From Bacillota bacterium (lineage in GTDB: Bacteria > Bacillota > Clostridia > Tissierellales > Gottschalkiaceae), in contig JAEZUY010000033.1 of NCBI GenBank assembly GCA_023420895.1, forward strand, positions 1 through 5,647: a stretch of DNA of 5,647 bases. The letters run 5' to 3'. The position numbers were made by a program, and so were the translations under genes. Below, piece after piece: positions 1 through 5,085 of this stretch. The notes below the pieces were generated by a model. That model saw nothing but the letters and a program-made list of their open reading frames with translations, was not told where the DNA came from and ran no database searches. How positions within the stretch are numbered: the stretch's first letter is position 1; every line of letters starts with the position of its first letter.

Positions 1-35
1 GTTTAGTAAACAATTCCCCGCAAGGGGACAATATT
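1..35 (+). CRISPR. Possible terminal degenerate CRISPR repeat of an array left of the window
   Basis: The first 11 bases are a small palindrome (GTTTA-G-TAAAC). Bases 15-28 then form a hairpin TCCCC-GCAA-GGGGA with a GNRA tetraloop. This looks like the class of type III-associated repeats that begin GTT..., carry a CCCC/GGGG hairpin and end in AC-N2-GAAAC. Here the sequence after GGGGAC is AATATTTG rather than a GAAAC-like tag, as expected of a decayed last repeat at the trailer end. The polarity (hairpin then 5'-tag side) would put the array upstream and transcribed on the + strand. Only one copy is visible, so no repeat periodicity supports the call; it rests on form and on the adjacent type III-A genes. 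It could instead be an ordinary stem-loop. The right boundary is approximate. Confidence 0.45.
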
Positions 36-51
36 TGTTCTGTCCTGGATA

Positions 52-77
52 AGACATTAAAAGGTCTATTTTTTTTT
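52..77 (+). terminator. Weak intrinsic-terminator-like element (short stem, T9 tract)
   Basis: A 4-bp stem, AGAC (52-55) with GTCT (64-67), and an 8-nt loop are followed after one base by nine T residues (69-77). The stem is short for a Rho-independent terminator, so the call rests mainly on the T tract and on position: after the presumed array end and before the next promoter. It would stop the array transcript entering the DprA-like gene. Confidence 0.35.
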
Positions 78-116
78 ATGTTTATTTTGAGAAAATCATG
101 AATACATATTTTTAGC

Positions 117-153
117 TTGACATATTAAATTTAATATTATATGCTGTTATAAT
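117..153 (+). promoter_or_regulatory. Promoter of the DprA-like gene (sigma-A type, two overlapping -10 options)
   Basis: A consensus -35, TTGACA, lies at 117-122. With a 17-bp spacer the -10 would be TATGCT (140-145, 4 of 6 matches). Just downstream is a perfect extended -10, TGTTATAAT (145-153), which can act with little -35 help; its own -35 position (125-130) reads TTAAAT. Transcription would start at roughly 152-161, leaving a leader of about 95-100 nt before the TTG start at 255. Which -10 is used cannot be decided by eye. Confidence 0.65.
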
Positions 154-209
154 GCTTATTTTTGAATAGCATTTTAATTACTAAGTTTTTAGATAAGATT
201 CATTTAACA

Positions 210-232
210 ATAGACAATAGAATATAGACAAT
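210..232 (+). repeat. Tandem 9-bp direct repeat in the leader of the DprA-like gene
   Basis: ATAGACAAT occurs at 210-218 and again at 224-232, a 14-bp period, ending about 9 nt before the ribosome binding site. A related ATAGACATT (8 of 9 identical) spans the -35 box of the cas promoter at 1428-1436. It may be a binding site for a regulator or nothing more than AT-rich chance. Confidence 0.4.
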
Positions 233-240
233 TTACTGAA

Positions 241-257
241 AAGGAAGTGGTGTCTTG
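241..257 (+). promoter_or_regulatory. Ribosome binding site fixing a TTG start for the DprA-like gene
   Basis: AAGGAAGTG (241-249) matches AAGGAGGTG at 8 of 9 positions. Its core ends 7 nt before TTG (255-257). The next in-frame ATG is at residue 69, inside the conserved N-terminal region, so the TTG is the sensible start. Confidence 0.75.
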
Positions 258-1205
258 AAAAGGGAAGTTTTACAGATTGCACTTGCAAAGGGAGTAGGTG
301 ATAAAACACTTAAAAAATGTCTGAACAAAGCAAAAGAAAAAGGATATGATCTGGACGATATAATATCTGAAAAGGCTTTAAAGGATCTCGGTTTCAATGA
401 TGATAAAGTTGAATCTATACTTTCTAAAGGAGAAGAGGCTGAAAGTATTGTTTCGAGAATGGAAGATGACGGTATAGGAATTGAAATGCTTGTAGAAACT
501 GAAAAAGGATACCCTGAATTTCTCAAGAAAACTATGGGAGACAACTGCCCGCCTTTACTTTTCTTAAGAGGCAATAAAGATATATTAAAGATGAAATCTG
601 CAGCTTTTGCAGGTACTAGAGACGTTTCTGAGAAAGGAATGAAGCTTACAGAACTATGTGTCGAACAGCTCGTAGAAAAGGATATTGCAATTGTGAGCGG
701 AAATGCGAACGGCACAGATATGGCCGCGCACAGAGCTGCACTTATGAATGGAGGAAAAACTGTTTTCGTTCTTCCAGAAGGAATATTTAACTTGAAGCCT
801 AATAAGGAAATAAATGAAATGATTACATTAGGAAACAGTCTGTTTATATCTCAGTTTCTTCCGAATTATACATGGCATGCAGGAAGAGCTATGCAGAGAA
901 ATGCTTTAGTGATAGGTCTTTCAGAAGCTCTTATAATAGCTGAATCTAAAAAAAGCGGAGGAACTTTTGCCGCTGGAGAAGAAGCTATGAAAGCAGGATG
1001 TCCGCTATTTGTAATAGACTACAAGAATCCTGACAAATCTGCAGAAGGAAATCCTTATTTTATTGAAAAAGGAGCATTTCCTATAAGAGGAAATGGAAAA
1101 GTTCCAAATCTTTCAGGTTTGTTTAAAGTTATTGAGGAAGGCAGAGTCAGTTCTGAAGAAAAAGAACAGGAAAATAAAGCTCAGCAGCTGAAATTAGACA
1201 TGTAG
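255..1205 (+). CDS. DprA/Smf-family protein (SLOG-type Rossmann fold), divergent
   Basis: This is a 316-residue relative of DNA-processing protein DprA (Smf), which in transformable bacteria binds incoming ssDNA and loads RecA. The N-terminus (about 1-70) is helical with a helix-hairpin-helix-like GVGDKTLKK (13-21). Family landmarks follow in order: GYPEFL (85-90), PPLLFLRG (99-106), the nucleotide-fold glycine region AGTRDVSEKG (119-128), SGNANGTDMAAH (148-159, where DprA has SGxAxGID), QRNALVIGLS (214-223, where DprA has RNRxIAGLS), SGGTFAAG (234-241) and NPYFIEKGAFPI (266-277). The fold is complete but several canonical residues differ, including the second Arg of RNR (here Ala218). The C-terminal winged-helix domain of many DprAs is absent, replaced by a charged tail (297-316). 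It is therefore probably a paralogue rather than the housekeeping competence protein. It shares a transcript with the small membrane protein downstream and sits between a presumed CRISPR array end and the cas operon. The family assignment is firm. The role (defence sensing, ssDNA handling, or a link to CRISPR) is inference. Confidence 0.88.
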   Translation: MKREVLQIALAKGVGDKTLKKCLNKAKEKGYDLDDIISEKALKDLGFNDDKVESILSKGEEAESIVSRMEDDGIGIEMLVETEKGYPEFLKKTMGDNCPPLLFLRGNKDILKMKSAAFAGTRDVSEKGMKLTELCVEQLVEKDIAIVSGNANGTDMAAHRAALMNGGKTVFVLPEGIFNLKPNKEINEMITLGNSLFISQFLPNYTWHAGRAMQRNALVIGLSEALIIAESKKSGGTFAAGEEAMKAGCPLFVIDYKNPDKSAEGNPYFIEKGAFPIRGNGKVPNLSGLFKVIEEGRVSSEEKEQENKAQQLKLDM

Positions 1206-1208
1206 TAT

Positions 1209-1216
1209 AAGGAGGA
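1209..1216 (+). promoter_or_regulatory. Strong ribosome binding site of the 44-residue membrane protein
   Basis: AAGGAGGA lies immediately after the DprA-like stop codon. It is 8 nt before ATG 1225 and too close to ATG 1217 to serve that codon. It is the main evidence that the short reading frame behind it is a real gene. Confidence 0.75.
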
Positions 1217-1224
1217 ATGCTTAT

Positions 1225-1359
1225 ATGGAAGCAATATTCGATTTATTTGCACTTTTAATAGGAGCGCCCTTATTTATAATTGGACTTATAATATTTATTG
1301 CAGTCGTTCTGATGATAGAGAAATTCATAATAAAAGTTTTTCTTGGAATAGATGACTGA
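1225..1359 (+). CDS. Small single-pass membrane protein, function unknown
   Basis: The frame encodes 44 residues beginning MEAIFDLFALL and ending VFLGIDD, stop TGA at 1357-1359. Residues 7-31 are almost all hydrophobic (Leu, Ile, Phe, Val, Ala, with G13, P15 and G20), long enough for one transmembrane helix. The acidic N-terminus (E2, D6) and the lysines after the helix (K33, K37) favour N-out/C-in topology under the positive-inside rule. The gene starts 19 nt after the DprA-like stop, with its own strong ribosome binding site, so the two are very likely co-transcribed and may work together. I do not recognise a family. Possible roles are a membrane effector or pore peptide, an anchor for the DprA-like protein, or a small unrelated membrane protein. 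Its reality rests on the ribosome binding site, the operon position and the coherent helix. Confidence 0.65.
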   Translation: MEAIFDLFALLIGAPLFIIGLIIFIAVVLMIEKFIIKVFLGIDD

Positions 1360-1371
1360 TAGCTGAGAAGA

Positions 1372-1390
1372 ATTATATAGTTTATATAAT
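1372..1390. repeat. AT-only perfect inverted repeat upstream of the cas promoter
   Basis: ATTATATA (1372-1379) and TATATAAT (1383-1390) are perfectly complementary around a 3-nt loop. An outer pair, CTGAT (1356-1360, overlapping the membrane-protein stop) and ATCAG (1396-1400), encloses it. No T tract follows, so it is a poor intrinsic terminator. It may be an operator-like dyad or a weak RNA 3' end between the two transcription units. Confidence 0.4.
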
Positions 1391-1428
1391 AAAAGATCAG
1401 ATAAATATAAAAAGTGCAGTTAATCATA

Positions 1429-1457
1429 TAGACATTGTATTCATTTATCAATATAAT
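1429..1457 (+). promoter_or_regulatory. Promoter of the cas6-csm operon
   Basis: TAGACA (1429-1434, 5 of 6 to consensus) and TATAAT (1452-1457, perfect) are separated by exactly 17 bp. This is the best sigma-A-type promoter in the window. Initiation would fall near 1464, giving a leader of about 77 nt before cas6. No comparable promoter was seen in the short gaps between the downstream genes, so it probably drives the whole Csm operon. Confidence 0.75.
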
Positions 1458-1526
1458 AAGGTTAGCGACTCGAATAAAATTGAGAGGGAATATCATATTA
1501 GTATATAGTTTCCAATCTTCGTTTTG

Positions 1527-1543
1527 AAAGGGGTGATATTTTG
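1527..1543 (+). promoter_or_regulatory. Ribosome binding site fixing a TTG start for cas6
   Basis: AAAGGGGTGAT (1527-1537) closely follows the AAAGGAGGTGAT consensus, with one base fewer in the G run, and is properly spaced from TTG 1541. The first in-frame ATG is codon 66, beyond the catalytic His region, so the TTG start is required for an intact Cas6. Confidence 0.75.
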
Positions 1544-2278
1544 CTTTCGAGGTTAGAATTAAACCTTGGTAAATGCGAAGACATAAGCATCAATTCGTCT
1601 TCTCTATTTCATGGAAGTCTTTTTGATTTTATAGCAAATGAATATGCCGATGAACTTCACAGTAACGGTGTTAAGCCGTATTCTCAGAATCTCAGCAGAG
1701 ACAGGGAAGGCAACTGGATATGGACTGTAAATACAATGAATGAAAAAGCAAAAGAGAATATAATAGATTATCTTTTATCAGATTCATATAAAGAAGTTAA
1801 TATTAAGCATAAGGAGCTGAAGATTCCAGTTCTCTCAAAAGAACTGAGAACATCAGGATACAAAGAACTCTTAGATGAATATTACTTTAAAGACAGCAGC
1901 AGATATATAACTATGAAATTCATATCTCCGACAGCCTTTAAATCTAGGGGAAACTATGTGTTCTGTCCTAATTTCAGGCTTATATACCAGAGTGTTATGA
2001 ACAAATATGATTCAGTATTTATAGATTCTCAGCTTTTTGATGAAGAAATATTAGAAAATCTTGTAGAAAACACTCAGCTTATCAACTATAATCTGAGAAG
2101 CTTTAAATTTCATCTTGAAGGAATAACAATTCCTTCTTTTATGGGACATATGACAATCAGAATAAATGGACCGCAGGCTATGGTGAATTTAGCAAATTAT
2201 ATGTTAAGATTTGGAGAATATTCAGGAGTAGGAATAAAGGCGACTATAGGAATGGGAGGATTTAAGATTTTAGACTAA
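1541..2278 (+). CDS. cas6: CRISPR-associated endoribonuclease Cas6
   Basis: This 245-residue RAMP-fold protein cuts the precursor crRNA within each repeat to give crRNAs with an 8-nt 5' tag for the Csm complex. The N-terminal strand MLSRLELNL begins the first ferredoxin-like domain. H24 in LFHGSLFDF is at the usual place of the Cas6 catalytic histidine. FISPTAFKSRG (127-137) is the typical Cas6 signature opening the second half. The C-terminus carries the glycine-rich RNA-binding loop (229-241; G229, G231, G237, G239, G240), which is the family hallmark. The length is normal and the gene appears intact. It is first in the operon and ends 21 nt before cas10. Its likely substrate is the hairpin repeat type represented at the left edge of the window. 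The remaining catalytic-triad residues cannot be assigned by eye. Confidence 0.93.
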   Translation: MLSRLELNLGKCEDISINSSSLFHGSLFDFIANEYADELHSNGVKPYSQNLSRDREGNWIWTVNTMNEKAKENIIDYLLSDSYKEVNIKHKELKIPVLSKELRTSGYKELLDEYYFKDSSRYITMKFISPTAFKSRGNYVFCPNFRLIYQSVMNKYDSVFIDSQLFDEEILENLVENTQLINYNLRSFKFHLEGITIPSFMGHMTIRINGPQAMVNLANYMLRFGEYSGVGIKATIGMGGFKILD

Positions 2279-2284
2279 TTTTAG

Positions 2285-2302
2285 AAGGAAGGTGATTTAG
2301 TG
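2285..2302 (+). promoter_or_regulatory. Ribosome binding site fixing a GTG start for cas10
   Basis: AAGGAAGGTGAT (2285-2296) is a near-perfect anti-16S match whose G core ends 7 nt before GTG 2300-2302. The nearby ATG at 2304 is out of frame, and the GTG gives the expected Cas10 N-terminus (ISALVRGAIF, aligning with family ...xxGALLH). Confidence 0.8.
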
Positions 2303-4651
2303 GATGATAAAATAAGCGCATTAGTCAGAGGGGCTATTTTTCAGGATATTATGAAAATATACAAAAGATCTGGAGAATCAGTTTCCAGAGGGAAAAATGG
2401 TGCAGATATTCTGAAAAAAGATTTCGGCATATCAGATGAAGATATAATTGAACAGCTGGAGTATCATAGTGAGAAAGATTTGAAATCAGCTGATATTGAT
2501 AAAAGCTCTCTGGCATATATAAGCTATGCGGCAGACAGAATTGCTTCAAATTCTGATTCTGAAAGAGATGAGATATCAGAGAAATCTAAGAATCAGGACA
2601 GACCGCTAGACAGTATATTCAACAGACTGAATACAGATGAAACAGGTGTTGGAAAAGACAGCTATAATCCTGAAATGACTGAAGGAATAAACTATCCGGA
2701 CAGTGATAATAAAAAATACAGCAGTGATTTTTACAAGAAAGTAAAAGAACATTTAAAAAAGGAATTTAAAGCTGGAGAATTCGGCCCTGAATACGATGAT
2801 TCTCTTATTGAAAAAGCTGAAACAGTTATGGGTTATATACCTTCTGAAACTGAAAGAGAGGAATCAAAAGACATATCGATGTATGACCACTCTAAACTCT
2901 CAGGAGCAGTGGCATCATCTATAAATCTTTACTGCAAGGAAAAAGGGATAGACGATTATAGAAAATATCTTTTTGAAGGATTCAGCAGTTTCTGCGAAGA
3001 AAACGCTTTTCTGATGTTCTCATTCGATATATCAGGAATACAGGACTTCATATATACAATATCGAGCAGTATGGCGCTGAAAGGTCTGAGAGCAAGATCT
3101 TTCTATCTTGAAATAGTATGTGAACATATAGTTGATGAACTTTTAGATGAAATTGGGCTCACTAGAGCAAACCTCATATATTCTGGAGGAGGACATGCCT
3201 ACTTAATACTTCCGAATACGGAAAAATGCATGGATACGGTTGAGAAATTTGAAAAAGCTATAAAAGACTGGTTCCTTGAAAATTTCAAAACATCGCTTTA
3301 TATTGCAGTAGGATATGCTGAATGCAGCGCTTCAGATCTTCAAAACAGAGTTAAAGGAAGCTACAGAGATATATTCAAAAGGATTTCTGATATGATATCT
3401 GATAAAAAAGAACACAGATACAGTATAGATGAACTTATGGAACTCAATAATCTTGACAGAGAGATTGAAAATGAAGAAAGAGAATGTAAAGTATGCAATA
3501 CTACAGATAATCTTCTGAGTGACGGAACTTGCGAGACTTGTTCGAGTCTGATTAAATTCTCTAATTCAGTTCATGAATCAGATTTCTTCATGGTTTCTGA
3601 GCAGCCTGCAGATGACAACTATCTTGAACTTCCGTTTGGAAGATATCTGAATGCTGTTGAAAAGAAGAATATAGAAAAAAGAATAGGCGGAAGTGATTTC
3701 TTAAGGCTGTATTCTAAAAATCTTTCTGGAGCAGAATATCCGAATACTAAGAATCTCTATGTAGGAGACTATAGAAAGAGCAGCAGTTTCGAGGAGCTTG
3801 CAAATTCCTCTGAAGGGATAAAAAGACTTGGAGTTCTGAGAGCTGATGTGGATAATTTAGGAAAGAGTTTCGTAAGAGGATTTGAAGCCAAGGGAAGCGA
3901 TAAATATGTAACTCTTGCAAGAACAGCGGCGTTTTCAAGAAAGATGTCTCAGTTCTTCAAATCACATATAAATGAGATTCTGGAAAGCGGAAAGTTTGAG
4001 CTTAAATGCAATGAAAATTCTGAAGAAGGAATAGAAAGAAATATAACTATAGTATATTCAGGAGGAGACGACGTTTTCGTTGTCGGAGCCTGGGATGATA
4101 TCATAGGATTTGCTATAGATCTTTATGAATCATTTAAGAAATATACTGGTGAAGCTCTTCATTTCTCAGGAGGAATAGGTATTTATCATCATAAGTTCCC
4201 GATAGCGGCTATGGCAAAAGAAACAGGAAAACTTGAAGATTCTGCTAAAGATTATGTGAGCAGAGATAAAAAAGAGAAAAATGCAGTAACGATGTTCAGT
4301 CCTGAGTTCACTTTCAGCTGGGATGAGCTTATAAACAGAGTTATAAAAGAAAAATATGATTTAATGGTGAGATTTTTCGGTTATATAGATGAAAAAGGAA
4401 ACTCATTTATTTATAAGCTTCTTGATTTAATGCTGAATATGGAGGACAGAATAAATCTTGCAAGATATGCATACACTATAGGTAGACTGGAACTTCCAAA
4501 AACTAATAATAAAGAAAAAGACATACAAAGAGAGGAAATTTACGAAGAATTTAGGGTTAAAATGTATGACTGGATTCAGAATAAAATAGATAGAAAAGAA
4601 ACAATATTAGCAATGTACATATATGTGTACTTGAATAGGGAGAGTGAGTAA
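2300..4651 (+). CDS. cas10: Type III-A Cas10/Csm1, cyclase intact, HD nuclease motif degenerate
   Basis: This is the 783-residue large subunit of the Csm complex, of normal family length. Domains in order: an N-terminal HD-like domain (1-about 85); a polar, charged linker (about 84-140); Palm 1 (about 238-340) with DISGIQDFIY (243-252) and SGGGHAYL (295-302); a zinc ribbon with C396, C399, C411 and C414; and Palm 2 (about 508-660) with ADVDNLGKSF (515-524; metal-binding D516, D518) and YSGGDDVFVVG (586-596). The GGDD at 588-591 is the cyclase motif that makes cyclic oligoadenylates from ATP when target RNA is bound. A helical C-terminal domain follows. The HD motif is abnormal: the family ALLHD/N-IGK reads AIFQDIMK (12-19), so His is Gln15 and Gly is Met18; the later HxxxGAD His is also missing (RGKNGAD, 30-36). 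H56 and D79 (AADRIAS) remain. DNase activity is thus probably lost while signalling is kept. csm2 begins 2 nt after the stop. Confidence 0.95.
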   Translation: MDDKISALVRGAIFQDIMKIYKRSGESVSRGKNGADILKKDFGISDEDIIEQLEYHSEKDLKSADIDKSSLAYISYAADRIASNSDSERDEISEKSKNQDRPLDSIFNRLNTDETGVGKDSYNPEMTEGINYPDSDNKKYSSDFYKKVKEHLKKEFKAGEFGPEYDDSLIEKAETVMGYIPSETEREESKDISMYDHSKLSGAVASSINLYCKEKGIDDYRKYLFEGFSSFCEENAFLMFSFDISGIQDFIYTISSSMALKGLRARSFYLEIVCEHIVDELLDEIGLTRANLIYSGGGHAYLILPNTEKCMDTVEKFEKAIKDWFLENFKTSLYIAVGYAECSASDLQNRVKGSYRDIFKRISDMISDKKEHRYSIDELMELNNLDREIENEERECKVCNTTDNLLSDGTCETCSSLIKFSNSVHESDFFMVSEQPADDNYLELPFGRYLNAVEKKNIEKRIGGSDFLRLYSKNLSGAEYPNTKNLYVGDYRKSSSFEELANSSEGIKRLGVLRADVDNLGKSFVRGFEAKGSDKYVTLARTAAFSRKMSQFFKSHINEILESGKFELKCNENSEEGIERNITIVYSGGDDVFVVGAWDDIIGFAIDLYESFKKYTGEALHFSGGIGIYHHKFPIAAMAKETGKLEDSAKDYVSRDKKEKNAVTMFSPEFTFSWDELINRVIKEKYDLMVRFFGYIDEKGNSFIYKLLDLMLNMEDRINLARYAYTIGRLELPKTNNKEKDIQREEIYEEFRVKMYDWIQNKIDRKETILAMYIYVYLNRESE

Positions 4652-4653
4652 TT

Positions 4654-5067
4654 ATGGCTATGAAGGATGTTGATTATGTTACTAGAGCTGATAGACTTGT
4701 GAAAAACATGATGGATGGCGAATATCAAATATATAAACCTAGAGGTAAAAATAAAAAACTGGGATGGAACATGACAACTACACAATTAAGAAATTTACTT
4801 TCTATGATAAATAAAATAGATAATAAAATAAAAATGGACAAATCTAATGATAAACTTTCAAATGATATAGTTTCAGATATATTGTATCTTAGAGTTAGAT
4901 TTGCTTATGAAGCTGGAAGAGAAGATCACGTAAAGATTTTACTTGAAGAAGGGAAAATAATGGAAAAGCTGGAAAATATAGGGAATAGTAAAGAAAAATT
5001 TGAGAATTTTATGAAATTTATGGAAGCTATAGTTGCATTCCATAGATTTTATGGTGGAAGTGACTAA
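4654..5067 (+). CDS. csm2: Type III-A small subunit Csm2
   Basis: This 137-residue, mostly helical basic protein is the small subunit that stacks along the crRNA-target duplex in the Csm complex and has no catalytic role. Recognisable family features are MTTTQLRNLL (40-49, the usual lT.sQlRk segment), the YLRVRFAYEAGRE helix (78-90, cf. L.p.laYaagR) and the C-terminal FMEAIVAFHRFYGG (122-135, cf. ffEAivAYhk..GG). The length is normal. The start ATG 4654 follows the cas10 stop by 2 nt, with AGGGAGAGTG (4637-4646) as ribosome binding site inside the cas10 end; a second ATG at codon 3 is equally usable. Base composition is lower in GC than in its neighbours (about 27% over 4681-5040 by hand count, against about 35% in sampled cas10 and csm3 rows). 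Confidence 0.93.
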   Translation: MAMKDVDYVTRADRLVKNMMDGEYQIYKPRGKNKKLGWNMTTTQLRNLLSMINKIDNKIKMDKSNDKLSNDIVSDILYLRVRFAYEAGREDHVKILLEEGKIMEKLENIGNSKEKFENFMKFMEAIVAFHRFYGGSD

Positions 5068-5085
5068 TTAGGAGGGAATAACGAA

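Noticed and set aside
26..45. Second inverted repeat GGACA...TGTCC with a 10-nt loop
   Set aside because: It competes with the stronger CCCC/GGGG hairpin, has a large loop and only 5 bp, and no T tract directly follows.
181..192. CTAA-GTTT-TTAG mini-hairpin in the leader of the DprA-like gene, considered as a riboswitch or attenuator
   Set aside because: The 4-bp AT-rich stem is too weak, and no known riboswitch core or downstream terminator is visible in the leader.
233..715. Reverse-strand open frame of 160 codons
   Set aside because: It lies fully opposite the well-supported DprA-like gene, has a Ser/Pro/Phe-rich composition typical of antisense shadow frames, and matches no family I recognise.
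1217..1359. ATG at 1217 as an alternative start for the small membrane protein
   Set aside because: It overlaps the ribosome binding site and is in a different frame (1217 is not a multiple of three from 1225).
1221..1496. Reverse-strand open frame of 91 codons
   Set aside because: It runs antisense through the small membrane protein and the cas promoter, is dominated by Ile/Tyr/Asn from AT-rich DNA, and has no credible ribosome binding site or domain.
4615..4630. Palindrome with GTACA/TGTAC arms and a perfect ACATATATGT core
   Set aside because: It encodes the conserved C-terminal end of Cas10 (MYIYVY), has no promoter-like elements around it, and such AT-alternating palindromes are expected by chance here.
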